Origin: Candidatus Poribacteria bacterium
Lineage (GTDB): Bacteria; Poribacteria; WGA-4E; PCPOR2b
Direction: 5' to 3'
Length of the DNA: 64,000 nucleotides
NCBI GenBank assembly: GCA_003635265.1
Contig: PYIZ01000039.1
Location: forward strand, 1 to 64,000
The position numbers and the translations under genes are program-made. Under the pieces are notes generated by a model. The model was not told the DNA's origin. It was given only the letters and a program-made list of their open reading frames with translations, and searched no databases. Shown here in pieces: positions 1 to 7,891 of this stretch (the first letter of the stretch is position 1; each line of letters starts with the position of its first letter).

Positions 1-884
1 AGCCTGTTTTAAAAGTCATTTGATACGGTTTTGCATCAAGTAAATGGAAGCAATGTACACCATCGCTTCAGCGGTTTCGGCAGAGCGTTCATAGTCCAAA
101 GTCAATCGGCGAAACCGACCGAACCAAGAAAAGGTGCGTTCCACAATCCAACGTAATGGAACGACCACAAATCCCGATTGCCTAAGAGATGGAGCAATGT
201 CCAATTGACACTGATGCGCCATATATAACCAGTCGCCTAATTTTCCACGATAGCCAGCATCGGCGCAGACTAACTGAATCGTTATGTGCCACCTAAAGAT
301 TTCTGTTAATAACTCTATTGCGACTTGGTTATCACTGATATTTGCATCAGTGACCTTCACCCGCAATGGAATGCCAATTGTATCGGTGACTATGTGGCGT
401 TTACGACCTTTGACTTTCTTATGTGCATCAAAGCCGCGAGTATCTGCCAGTTCGGTCGTTTTAACGGATTGGCTGTCAATGATAGCTACTGTCGGTGAAG
501 GTGCTTTGCCAATATCACAACGGATTTGCTCGTGAAGTGCTTGATGAATCATAAGCCATGTGCCATCAGTTTTCCATTTTCTGAAATGGAAGTAGACCGT
601 TTGCCATGGCGGCATCTGATGCGGGAGCATTCGCCATTGACACCCTGATTTGACTATATAAAAGATAGCGTTGATAATTGCACGCATCTTCCACTTGAGA
701 GGTCTACCTACCGGCGAAGGTTTTGGCAGATAAGGTAACAGTCGGCACCATTGGGCATCCGTCAAATCCGTGGGATAGTTTGTTTGGGTCATGTTTATGC
801 CTTTCATTGGAGTTGGATTCACTGCTCCAATGATTGAACGTAAACATTAACTCTTGAGTAGAAGTTTTCTTTTTAAAACAGGTT
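1..884. mobile_element. IS5-family insertion sequence
   Basis: A complete short insertion sequence. A 12-base perfect terminal inverted repeat is visible: CCTGTTTTAAAA at 3-14 and its reverse complement TTTTAAAACAGG at 871-882; the outer two bases differ slightly. Between them lies one transposase gene on the minus strand filling most of the element. The window starts at the element's left tip, so the left flank and any target-site duplication cannot be seen. The right end runs straight into the interior of a coding sequence, so the element has removed or separated the 5' part of that gene. Confidence 0.9.
16..792 (-). CDS. IS5-family transposase
   Basis: DDE transposase that cuts and joins the ends of its element. 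The N-terminal part has the TDLTDAQW and LPKPSPVGRP signatures of the DUF4096/IS5 type, followed by the helix-rich CQWRMLP segment. The catalytic triad is visible: Asp in AIIDSQSVKT, Asp in VCADAGYRG, and Glu in WIVERTFSWFGRFRRL. About 258 residues, the normal length for the IS1031/ISL2-like subgroups. An upstream ATG at 822 is in frame, but the ATG at 792 has AAAGG seven bases before it and begins with the family-typical MTQTNYPTDL, so it is preferred. Intact, so the element may still be mobile. Confidence 0.93.
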   Translation of the reverse strand: MTQTNYPTDLTDAQWCRLLPYLPKPSPVGRPLKWKMRAIINAIFYIVKSGCQWRMLPHQMPPWQTVYFHFRKWKTDGTWLMIHQALHEQIRCDIGKAPSPTVAIIDSQSVKTTELADTRGFDAHKKVKGRKRHIVTDTIGIPLRVKVTDANISDNQVAIELLTEIFRWHITIQLVCADAGYRGKLGDWLYMAHQCQLDIAPSLRQSGFVVVPLRWIVERTFSWFGRFRRLTLDYERSAETAEAMVYIASIYLMQNRIK

Positions 885-2984
885 CTAAGGTTGAACTTGA
901 ACAAAACCAAACGTCCATTGATGAAAAACGAACAGTCATTGAGGACCAACTTAGCACCCTACGTGAGAACCATGACCTGAATGCGGCAAAGGGAGAGTTT
1001 GAATCTGATGCAGACTATGCAGCACGGCTACGTCAACTGAATGAATTCATCGCTCAACGTCGCACAGAACTTGAGAGCGAGCATCTTTCACCCCTTTTAG
1101 AACGTCGCCTTGAGATTCAAGCCGAAATTGCACGTTTGCACCGACAAGGTATTTTTCACTAACGACATTACCGTGACCCTCGGAACTTATAATGCCAACA
1201 CGGAAATCTTTCCATTTACCCTTGAGGCAAACAACCAGCGTTTCAGCAGAATCCTGTATATTAACAGAAACGATGCCCCAAAACTCAAAAACGATTGGGA
1301 TTCGGTTGTCAAAACAGCCTACCTCTCAATTGACCCTGGCTATCGCCGGGGTTTAGCGCAGGTGAAGTTAAGCTACCCCCTACTTTTGGAATATGACCCT
1401 ACTTGGACGTTTCATGAGGTATATCATCTTGGTGATAACCATCAGGCGGTTGCCTTTAGTCCTGATGGAAAATATATCGCGACGGGAGACGATAGCGATC
1501 GCACAATTTGGGCAGTGAGCAGTGGTGAAGCACTTCGTCGGACGGCACATCCCACTCGCACCTACGCAGTTGCCTTTAGCCCAGATGGTCAGCACCTTGC
1601 AACAACAGATCGCCGTTATATGAGTCTATGGGAGGTGAGCAATGGGAAACTTGTTTGGCGCAGGCAGAAAGCCTATAGTTCATATGGTTTTACCAGATAT
1701 GCTGCTTTCTATGGGATTGCCTTTAGCCCGGATGGGCAGTTCCTCGCAGGCGGAAATGATCGTGGTGTTTTCGTCGTGGACGTGAATGACGGCGCGAATT
1801 TTTGGGGTAGGACCCGTTCCTATAGTGCATATGGTTCTACCCGATATGCTGCTTTCCATGGAGTTGCCTTTAGCCCGGATGGGCAGTTCCTTGCAACGGG
1901 GGATACTTATGGAGCCGCGATTATCTGGGATGCGAGCAACAGCGCGCACATCTACCAAATAGAACATAGTGATGACGTTTGGGCAGTTGCCTTTAGCCCG
2001 GATGGGCAGTATCTCGCAACAGGAGATAATGCAGGCAATGTGTCCATTTGTGAGGTGAGCAGCGGGATAAAACTCAAACAGATGCAACATACTGGAGGCT
2101 GGATTGGTGCTGTCGCCTTTAGTCCTGATGGAACTTACCTCGCTGTTGGGGATGAAAGTGGAGTAATAACCTTCTACCGAATGGGACAGGGACCAATTAA
2201 CATTGACTCAGAGATTACCAAGGAAAAAAGCATCCGGGCGAGTGGTGCTGTCTATGAATTAGCGTGGCATCCCTATGGAAATTTAATCTCAGATGGCAAA
2301 AAAGTTTACCGAACACTTCTCGACTCTATCTTAACCGATTTAGTCGCTGAACCTTTAAGCACGCCGAGGGATGTCAATCGCGACGGTATAGTAGATGTGG
2401 AGGACTTGGTCCTAGTTGCCTCCAACTTTGGCAAATCCTTCACGGTTGATGCGAATCCCAATCCGGATGTCAACCGCGATGGTGTCGTAGATCGGGCAGA
2501 CATCATAGAAATTATCATCTCGCTAGAAGCTGCACCAAGGGGTCCTGCCGCGTCTTGGCAGACGATTCCCACGTTCACTGCCAAAAACCTTCAGCACTGG
2601 ATTAACCAAGCCAAGAAACTCAACTATAAAGATAAAACCTTTCAAAAAGGTATCAGGACACTAGAACAACTTTTGGCAACGTTGATACAGGCGGAAACAA
2701 CCTTGTTGTCCAACTACCCCAATCCCTTCAATCCAGAGACATGGATTCCGTATCACTTGGCAGAGGACGCTTTCGTTACCTTGACCATCTATGACGGGAA
2801 TGGTCAGATTGTCCGCACCCTCGACGTTGGACATCGGGTTGCCGCAGTCTACGAGAATCGGTCGAAGGCAATCTATTGGGATGGCAGAAACGAGTTTGGT
2901 GAGCAGGTGGCAAGCGGTGTGTACTTCTATCACCTATCAGCAGGGGACTATTCCGCCACGCGGAAGATGTTAATTCTGAAGTAG
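884..2984 (+). pseudogene. WD40-repeat/dockerin secreted protein, truncated by IS and frameshifted
   Basis: Remnant of a large repeat protein. The first part (to about 1148) is a charged coiled coil rich in Glu/Arg, entered directly from the IS right end, so the signal peptide and N-terminus are missing. At 1148-1149 one extra G shifts the frame: removing it joins ARLHRQ to VFFTNDITVTLG. Downstream come seven WD40-like blades, each with an AFSPDGxxLATGD core (about 1435-2330), then two type I dockerin calcium loops (DVNRDGIVDVEDL and DVNRDGVVDRADI, about 2370-2520), then a C-terminal domain beginning LLSNYPNPFNPETW and ending RKMLILK, resembling the FlgD-like/T9SS-type sorting domains shared with 30069-31703 and 31858-33534. 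Probably a surface-attached protein before disruption. The single-base shift could be an assembly error; the IS junction is certain. Confidence 0.85.
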
Positions 2985-2993
2985 GAGTCAAAT

Positions 2994-3437
2994 ATGGACC
3001 GCGAAATGACTGAGTTATATGCAGTGCGTGCATCGAATCATTACAAGAGAGGCGATTATGAGGGTGCAATCGACGGTTTTAACCACGCGATAGAACGACA
3101 GCCAACCAACCCCAAGTTCTATTATGGTCGCGGCGAGACGTGCCGCAAAATAGGGAAGTATGACCGTGCGATCGTTGACTGCACCCAAGCGATAAAACTG
3201 AATCCAGATTTTGTTCCTGCCTACTACACGCGGGGAAACGCTTACTATGCAATGGACAATTATGATTGCGCTATCGCCGACTACACGAAAATCATAGAGC
3301 TGCGCCCCAATTTTGCGGAGGCGTATATGTGGCGCGGGTTCAGTTACACGCTCACTGGCGATTATGCCAACGCCATCAAGAATCAGAAAATAGCGGTGCA
3401 ATTAAAGCCTGAATTGGAATCTATCCTAAGACGCTGA
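2994..3437 (+). CDS. TPR-repeat protein
   Basis: A 147-residue protein made almost wholly of four tetratricopeptide repeats of 34 residues, each with the Y-x-x-G-x-Y/A-x-x-A-I pattern (for example YKRGDYEGAI, CRKIGKYDRAI, YAMDNYDCAI, YTLTGDYANAI) and the NPxFxxAYxxRG turn between helices. TPR arrays act as protein-protein scaffolds. No signal peptide is visible, so it is probably cytoplasmic. The start is supported by GTAGGAG six bases before the ATG. It begins 9 bases after the WD40/dockerin remnant ends, so the two may have been co-transcribed. Partner unknown. Confidence 0.88.
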   Translation: MDREMTELYAVRASNHYKRGDYEGAIDGFNHAIERQPTNPKFYYGRGETCRKIGKYDRAIVDCTQAIKLNPDFVPAYYTRGNAYYAMDNYDCAIADYTKIIELRPNFAEAYMWRGFSYTLTGDYANAIKNQKIAVQLKPELESILRR

Positions 3438-3610
3438 TTCGAGAGACAAGCGGATTGTGAGATGTTGTGTGTGACTCGCCGTGCGAGGTGATACAAGGAG
3501 TTTTACGGTGAAGTCGAAACACACGAAAAGACCGATTATCAAGACCAAAATTAGGAAATGGTATTCCCCGTTGATTTTCGGTCTGTTGATGATTATGGCA
3601 AGAGTAGATT

Positions 3611-3735
3611 ATCTTATGGTGGAGGCTTTGCGCCGCGCATTGGGAGGTTTTTTTTTAGTTAAACTCCTTAGCCTCTCAATGCGTGATGACCTAAGCCGAG
3701 GCGATGGTCATCTCCACCACCAGTCAGAATCGGAG
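3611..3735 (+). repeat. Structured direct repeat, copy 1
   Basis: About 125 bases, closely matched by 3916-4035. It contains two potential hairpins: CGCATTGGGAGG (3637-3648) against CCTCTCAATGCG (3672-3683), and GATGACC against GGTCATC about 14 bases apart just after it. The stems are kept in copy 2 apart from a few changes, although the loop sequences differ more. Confidence 0.75.
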
Positions 3736-3799
3736 GTGTGTGATGGTGTGCACCTCTGTATCAATGTAACAGCGGAGAATATCCGCCATGAAAACCTTG

Positions 3800-3837
3800 T
3801 TGACATACTCCCAAACCTAAAGGATTGGGATTCTTAC
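3800..3837 (-). mobile_element. Solo right end of an IS200/IS605 (tnpB-type) element
   Basis: Read on the minus strand this is an AATCCCAA...TTTAGG...TTGGGAG hairpin ending in TATGTCAA, which is the characteristic right-end palindrome of IS605/IS1341 elements. It matches 33563-33595, beside the tnpB gene of this window, over nearly its whole length (TTGACnTACTCCCAAA, CTAAAG, ATTGGGATT). No tnpA or tnpB lies next to it, so it is a remnant or a non-autonomous end. Confidence 0.65.
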
Positions 3838-3915
3838 GAGTCCCTCGCCCAAACACGAAGCGTTTCTGCGTGCGAATATCACTACACAGAAAGAATAGAT
3901 ATTTATCCGCTTGGC

Positions 3916-4035
3916 ATCTTATGGTGGAAGCTTTACGCTGCGCATTGGGAGTTCTTGTTGAACCTCCTTGGTCTCTCAATGCGTGATGACCTAAGCCGGG
4001 GCAATGGTCATCTCCACCGCCAGTCAGCACCGGAG
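3916..4035 (+). repeat. Structured direct repeat, copy 2
   Basis: Second copy of the repeat at 3611-3735, about 120 bases, beginning ATCTTATGGTGGA and ending CAGTCAGxxxCGGAG in both. The central stretch CTCAATGCGTGATGACCTAA is identical. The IS605 end sits between the two copies. Confidence 0.75.
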
Positions 4036-4045
4036 TCTATCCGTT

Positions 4046-4318
4046 ATGAAACTCCGTTATGAAACCTTGATAAGGACTGGCGAGATAAAACGGATCGTAA
4101 TGGGGGTCATACCATTTTGGGCGGTAACGCTGCTCTACGATCTGATCGCGTTGCATGTATCGTTTCTGCCATTTCTCCCGTGGGAACGATTGTTGATTAT
4201 TTTACCGATGATTATTTTACTGATCTGCTTGCTAATTTCTGTGTCGCTGTTATTGGGGCTAGGTGCCCTGATTTACGTTGGGGTCTACTCGGTGATTTCT
4301 GTGCTGAGAAACTGTTAA
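4046..4318 (+). CDS. Small integral membrane protein
   Basis: About 90 residues. A short polar N-terminus (MKLRYETLIRTGEIKR) is followed by two or three hydrophobic segments (roughly residues 17-37, 46-68 and 70-87), with little else. No lipobox and no known motif. An in-frame ATG at 4004 lies inside the second structured repeat, so the ATG at 4046 just outside it is preferred, though neither has a clear ribosome-binding site. Function unknown; it could be the displaced downstream part of the gene that begins at 3508. Confidence 0.5.
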   Translation: MKLRYETLIRTGEIKRIVMGVIPFWAVTLLYDLIALHVSFLPFLPWERLLIILPMIILLICLLISVSLLLGLGALIYVGVYSVISVLRNC

Positions 4319-4381
4319 GCGGCTTATGATGAGTGCCCCTCAATTGGATTCAATTTTTATCAACAACGAAAGGAATTTACA

Positions 4382-4849
4382 ATGAATACCAAAGTTTTCA
4401 CTGTGGCAACGGTACTGTTTTTGATTCTCGGACTCGGTGGGTGTGATCAGATTGTTCCTGTGATCCTTACCGAGCCGGAGGAGAACGATTTTGTCGGGGT
4501 CTGGACTATCCACTCGGTAGATGGTCAGCCCTTTAACGCAACCCAAGGGCAACCCCTTGCGGATTCCTTCAGCGTTTGGTTCTCCCCCGACGGACAATTC
4601 GAGTTGATATTGGGATGGACACCAGCCCCCAACGAGCAGGGCGTGTTCGATGTGCCGCAATTCTACTTCCGTATCGAAGGGGCTTATGCGTTGACGGGTT
4701 CAAAGTTTAGCTTGACGGCAGGACAATCTATCGGCTTCCTTGATACAGGAGACGATGAAGATGTAGGCGGCACTTGGGTCAGAGAAGGCACGACGTTGAC
4801 GCTTACCGGCGATGACGGAACGGTTTTGGTCCTGAAAGAAAAGCTCTGA
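4382..4849 (+). CDS. Secreted lipoprotein, lipocalin-like
   Basis: 155 residues with a clear lipoprotein signal: basic start, hydrophobic core, and lipobox LGLGGC at about residues 16-21, so it should be lipidated on Cys21 and held at the membrane. The mature part opens with a W-x-x-x-x-x-D-G-Q segment (FVGVWTIHSVDGQPF) and has alternating beta-strand character with a closing LTLTGDDGTVLVLKE, resembling small lipocalin-like lipoproteins that contain a VGxW strand. Ribosome-binding site AAAGGA lies before the ATG. It is followed 28 bases later by a STAS gene, and a similar lipoprotein/STAS pairing recurs at 5496-7059. Ligand unknown. Confidence 0.75.
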   Translation: MNTKVFTVATVLFLILGLGGCDQIVPVILTEPEENDFVGVWTIHSVDGQPFNATQGQPLADSFSVWFSPDGQFELILGWTPAPNEQGVFDVPQFYFRIEGAYALTGSKFSLTAGQSIGFLDTGDDEDVGGTWVREGTTLTLTGDDGTVLVLKEKL

Positions 4850-4876
4850 GATCAGCACATTGCAGGAGGGGAAGTG

Positions 4877-5221
4877 ATGGAGGTCAATGTAACAATCAGA
4901 GATGGGATTATCATCTTAAAACCGAGTGGAAGAATCATAGGCGTTGCAAGTAGTGAACTTGGGGAGGTGATTCAAGCGCAACTGCCAGATACTTCTGAAT
5001 CGCCCAAATTCCTGTTTGATTTTGCAGATGTCTCTCGGATGGATAGCAGTGGACTTGGGGCACTGATAGGATTGCATGTAACCATTGCACAGCAGGGCGG
5101 ACGTATCGGTGTGATTAACGTTAATAAGCCTATTGACCACCTCCTTGCGATGGGGAAACTCATTACTGTCTTTGAACATTTCGACAGTGAAGCCGAAGCA
5201 ATCGCCGGTCTACGAGCATAG
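4877..5221 (+). CDS. STAS-domain anti-sigma factor antagonist-like protein
   Basis: A single STAS domain of 114 residues, like SpoIIAA/RsbV, which are phosphorylated by anti-sigma kinases and release sigma factors when dephosphorylated. The diagnostic helix start MDSSGLGAL is present with both hydroxyl residues after Asp, so it should be phosphorylatable. The N-terminal strand GIIILKPSGRI and the FLFDFADV strand fit the fold. AGGAGG lies seven bases before the ATG at 4877; the GTG at 4874 is too close to it. No kinase or sigma gene is in the window, so the partner is elsewhere. Paralogue at 6709-7059. Confidence 0.9.
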   Translation: MEVNVTIRDGIIILKPSGRIIGVASSELGEVIQAQLPDTSESPKFLFDFADVSRMDSSGLGALIGLHVTIAQQGGRIGVINVNKPIDHLLAMGKLITVFEHFDSEAEAIAGLRA

Positions 5222-5495
5222 GGAACGAAATTAGATTTATTTGAGAGATTAGGATTGCCCGTGTTTTGCTGCAGGTATGGCGTCCTGCGGGCAGTTCTAA
5301 TAACGGGGGTATTCTTTACCGGGGTGCCCTCGTTTTATCAACAGAATGCGTTGACATTCCCTAATCTATCAATCACAGGGGTGGCTCCTGTTGTGATTTA
5401 CCTTGAGCCGTTATGAGATCGCTCCACTCGGCTCTAGCACTGCTTATGTGAGCGGTGAGATCTCAATTATTATAACCTAAAAAAGGAGATCCAAA

Positions 5496-5873
5496 ATGTT
5501 ACGAAAGACGTTGTTAGTGGTTACTTTGATTGGTTATGCTGCGGTGGTCATACTATTTCTCGGCTGCGGCGATCCCGATTATCAGGAAGAATGGCTAGGT
5601 TCGTGGCGGGACACCGTCACAGGCTGGACGATCACTTTCCGTGAAGACGGCACGGTGGGGCTAAAAGTAGAACAAGCCGGCGTTACCAGGGCGATTGATC
5701 AGGCAGGCACATACACCGTCGGAGAGAATACATACTCGCTCACAATCCAAGAACACGCCGGCACTGTGGAACGGCAAGAAGACCGGGGCGGATGGGAGCG
5801 CAAGGATAATCGGTTGGAACTTGACTCCAACACTATGGGATCGAGAGTTTTGCGACTCATCGACGACGATTAA
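5496..5873 (+). CDS. Small secreted lipoprotein
   Basis: 125 residues; signal peptide with lipobox LFLGC ending at about Cys24, then a mature beta-rich domain (EEWLGSWRD, WTITFREDGTVGL, GTYTVGENTYSLTI, RKDNRLEL) similar in style to small lipocalin-like lipoproteins and to 4382-4849. AAAAGGAGA precedes the ATG. The product probably sits on a membrane facing the periplasm. The following gene begins 17 bases after its stop, suggesting one transcript. No specific function can be assigned. Confidence 0.7.
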   Translation: MLRKTLLVVTLIGYAAVVILFLGCGDPDYQEEWLGSWRDTVTGWTITFREDGTVGLKVEQAGVTRAIDQAGTYTVGENTYSLTIQEHAGTVERQEDRGGWERKDNRLELDSNTMGSRVLRLIDDD

Positions 5874-5889
5874 TTTAATTCAACAGAAT

Positions 5890-6522
5890 ATGTCCAACAA
5901 AGACATTTTTCAGGAGCTACGCGAATTGATAGATGATGAACGAACCCAGTTTGTGTTATGGCTCAGTACGATTGCGTTTTTGGTGATAGTGTTGTTGGTC
6001 GTTTTAGGTTGTGCAGCATCTGTCCTCAACGCTCAAAGCGGGCTAAATCTAGTTCCTGTTGTCGCTGGCGCAGATCCCGCAGTGGAGGATAATCGGTCTG
6101 CTACACCGAAGATAGAACGTTCCCCACCGATTCCAAACCGCTTCGAGACTGCCGCTCTACAAATCGAGGCTCTGGTCGCGGCGGAACAGGACGCGAGCCG
6201 TGATGTTAATAAACTCGGTTGGTTTGGTGCGGGGGTTGCTACTAGCGTTATCATCGGTCCGCTTGCTGCATACGCTGGCAACGTCATCGGAGGCAAGATA
6301 GCCCCCGCAACAGGTTCGGGACTTTTGTTTTACGATGCGGTGAGCGACGGCGAGATAATTGGCACTTTTACAGTTTTTTTTATCGGTGTCTCAGGTCCAC
6401 TCATTCTGATTTATAACTATAATCCAGACCCGCCCTCGAAGCGGTTTGTCGGGCAACCGCCCGAATACATTGATTACTACACCATGACCTATAAAACAAA
6501 AGCGAAATCAATTCGGAAATGA
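5890..6522 (+). CDS. Membrane protein of unknown function
   Basis: About 210 residues from the ATG at 5890. An acidic cytoplasmic start (MSNKDIFQELRELIDDERTQ) leads into a strong transmembrane segment at about 22-45 (LWLSTIAFLVIVLLVVLGCA), then a soluble linker, then two further hydrophobic segments around GVATSVIIGPLAAYAGNVIGG and GTFTVFFIGVSGPLILIY. The tail PPEYIDYYTMTYKTKAKSIRK is basic. The frame is open upstream to 5695, but that part overlaps the preceding lipoprotein gene. No clear ribosome-binding site. I recognise no family. Confidence 0.55.
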   Translation: MSNKDIFQELRELIDDERTQFVLWLSTIAFLVIVLLVVLGCAASVLNAQSGLNLVPVVAGADPAVEDNRSATPKIERSPPIPNRFETAALQIEALVAAEQDASRDVNKLGWFGAGVATSVIIGPLAAYAGNVIGGKIAPATGSGLLFYDAVSDGEIIGTFTVFFIGVSGPLILIYNYNPDPPSKRFVGQPPEYIDYYTMTYKTKAKSIRK

Positions 6523-6616
6523 TCTGCGACCGCGGGGTGTCTTACTGGATGTCTGCTTGGTTTAGCAACATTGTTATTTCCATAATCTGAGGCAATGTCC
6601 ACAAAGAAGGCTAAAA

Positions 6617-6712
6617 ATGAACACCCAACGTTTTGTAGCACTCACACTGAGCCTAGCGTCTATGAACTCGATGAACAGTAAATCATCAATTCTACGGTGG
6701 AGGCTGATATGA
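6617..6712 (+). CDS. Possible 31-residue leader ORF
   Basis: ATG at 6617 preceded by AAGGCTAAAA; reads MNTQRFVALTLSLASMNSMN and ends in a TGA that overlaps the ATG of the STAS gene at 6709 (sequence ATATGA). The N-terminus looks like the start of a signal peptide, as in the neighbouring lipoproteins. It may be the stub of a deleted lipoprotein gene or a coupling leader. Weak evidence. Confidence 0.3.
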   Translation: MNTQRFVALTLSLASMNSMNSKSSILRWRLI

Positions 6713-7059
6713 AAATACAAAGCAAGACAAGAGATGGGATCGTTGTTCTGAAGCCAATCGGAAGAATCATCGGGCCTGCGAGCAATGCGTTCAGGAGTGC
6801 GATTATCGAGGAAATGAAAGGCAGCACGGAATCGCCTAACTTCCTGTTTGACTTTGCGGGTGTCTCGCGGATAGATAGCGTTGGCATCGGTGTATTGGCG
6901 GGGTTGCATGTGTCAATCGCACACAGGGGCGGGCAGGTGGGTATAATCAACGTGAGCGACAACATCAGCAGCACCTTTGTCATGGCAAAACTGATTACGA
7001 TATTCAAACATTTCAAAAGCGAAGATGAAGCGATCGTGAATCTGCGCTACAACGAATAA
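6709..7059 (+). CDS. STAS-domain protein, second paralogue
   Basis: A 116-residue STAS protein clearly duplicated from 4877-5221: both share RDGI-hhLKP-GRIIG, SPxFLFDFAxVSR and a KLITxFxHFxSExEAI ending. The phosphorylation loop reads IDSVGIGVL rather than MDSSGLGAL: the first serine remains but the second hydroxyl residue is Val, so phosphorylation may be altered. GGAGG lies five bases before the chosen ATG; an in-frame ATG at 6697 overlaps that site and is rejected. Likely a regulator of an anti-sigma or other kinase partner not present here. Confidence 0.87.
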   Translation: MKIQSKTRDGIVVLKPIGRIIGPASNAFRSAIIEEMKGSTESPNFLFDFAGVSRIDSVGIGVLAGLHVSIAHRGGQVGIINVSDNISSTFVMAKLITIFKHFKSEDEAIVNLRYNE

Positions 7060-7068
7060 ACGACTTAT

Positions 7069-7124
7069 GGCAGTTGGCATTCTTTTGCAAGGAAGAAGGG
7101 TGCATGGCGCGCTTGCCAACTGCC
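7069..7124. repeat. Inverted repeat with TTATGGCAGTTGG end
   Basis: GGCAGTTGGCA (7069-7079) and TGCCAACTGCC (7114-7124) form a perfect 11-base inverted repeat with a 34-base loop, directly after the STAS gene. It belongs to a family sharing TTATGGCAGTT with the repeats starting near 7563 and 12599. There is no T tract, so it is not a standard terminator. Confidence 0.7.
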
Positions 7125-7145
7125 TCCAAATGAGAGGTTAAGTTT

Positions 7146-7562
7146 ATGAAAGCATACACAGATAAAAGTTTAATGGTGGTAGTAGTTGTTGTCTGGCTGC
7201 TGGCATCGCTAGTTGGTTGTGATCAAGTCAATTATCTTATGAGTCCTCTGATTAACGCGGATGGCACTTCTGTTTCCACCTTGAGTTGGGGAGGATCTAT
7301 CGATCAGATCTATAGCCCTGGTCTTTTAATTATTATAGGCAATAGTGTTCAGGGCGGAACGAATCCCCGTATCACTTCGGTCTCCGGTCTGCCAAGTTGG
7401 CTATCTGAAGGTCTGCCGACTGTGTTTTCATCAGATTGGACGGAGAAATCATCTGTTGTTTTCACGGGAACAACTGAAGTCGGCACTTCGACGATTTCGC
7501 TGACTGCGATCAATGACGAAGGCGTAACTTCAAGCACATCGTATACATTAACTATTAAGTGA
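7146..7562 (+). CDS. Secreted lipoprotein with Ig-like fold
   Basis: 138 residues. Signal peptide with a long Val-rich core and lipobox LVGCD at about residues 22-26. The mature part resembles a bacterial Ig-like (cadherin/He_PIG-type) domain: ITSVSGLPSWLSEGL, VVFTGTTEVGTSTISLTAINDEG and a closing TSYTLTIK are typical of such putative-Ig repeats. GAGAGGTTAAGTTT lies upstream of the ATG. Third lipoprotein in this region, placed after the second STAS gene. Probably a cell-surface or periplasmic binding module; ligand unknown. Confidence 0.68.
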   Translation: MKAYTDKSLMVVVVVVWLLASLVGCDQVNYLMSPLINADGTSVSTLSWGGSIDQIYSPGLLIIIGNSVQGGTNPRITSVSGLPSWLSEGLPTVFSSDWTEKSSVVFTGTTEVGTSTISLTAINDEGVTSSTSYTLTIK

Positions 7563-7615
7563 TTATGGCAGTTGGTCACAAGGGTCATGTGGCTCAAACC
7601 CTTATTATCACTGTA

Positions 7616-7712
7616 GGGTCACAAGGGTCACTGCCACATATTGCGTCCCCCTGTAACTGTTTTTATTTTTTTTCTCGCGTCGCGTACTATGCAGTTGTGA
7701 CCCTTATGACCC
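7616..7712. repeat. GGGTCA-rich inverted repeat
   Basis: GGGTCACAAGGGTCA (7616-7630) is complementary at 13 of 15 positions to TGACCCTTATGACCC (7698-7712), and another GGTCACAAGGGTCA copy begins at about 7574. The flanks carry GCAGTT on both sides (TATGGCAGTTGG at 7564 and GCAGTTGTGACC at 7691). It occupies the intergenic space after the lipoprotein gene. Confidence 0.6.
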
Positions 7713-7891
7713 ATCAATGTTCATGCGGGTTCCGGGCGATCAAAAGTTGTGCCCCAAGTTGTGACCCAACAAAAAACGTCCGCGGACATTTCTGTGATTG
7801 GAGGTATCCCCTGTGAAAAACATAAAGGCTGTTGCACATTCGGTTTTAAATTTTTACATTTCCATTATGGCGGTGTAATATCTCGAATCTG

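Larger units (their letters stand above)
3508..4062 (+). pseudogene. Composite ORF: small membrane-protein start running into repeat and IS debris
   Basis: A GTG at 3508 has a strong AAGGAG seven bases upstream and opens a basic N-terminus followed by a hydrophobic stretch (WYSPLIFGLLMIMA), as in a small membrane protein. From about 3611 the frame reads through one copy of a 125-base repeat, then through a solo IS200/IS605 end, then a second repeat copy, giving two near-identical peptides (LSMRDDLSRGDGHLHHQS and LSMRDDLSRGNGHLHRQS). I recognise no family. The duplicated peptide is better explained by the DNA repeat than by protein selection, so I regard this as a broken gene filled by repeat sequence rather than a functional product. 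Confidence 0.4.

Noticed and set aside
1110-1160. ATG at 1110 as a true start of the WD40 protein
   Set aside because: It lies within the coiled-coil part of the upstream frame; the frame break at 1148 explains the ORF start better.
3690-3740. Possible fluoride-riboswitch-like GGCGATGG...CTCC segment in the structured repeat
   Set aside because: The pseudoknot partner and downstream stem are missing, and the repeat is present in a second copy next to unrelated sequence.
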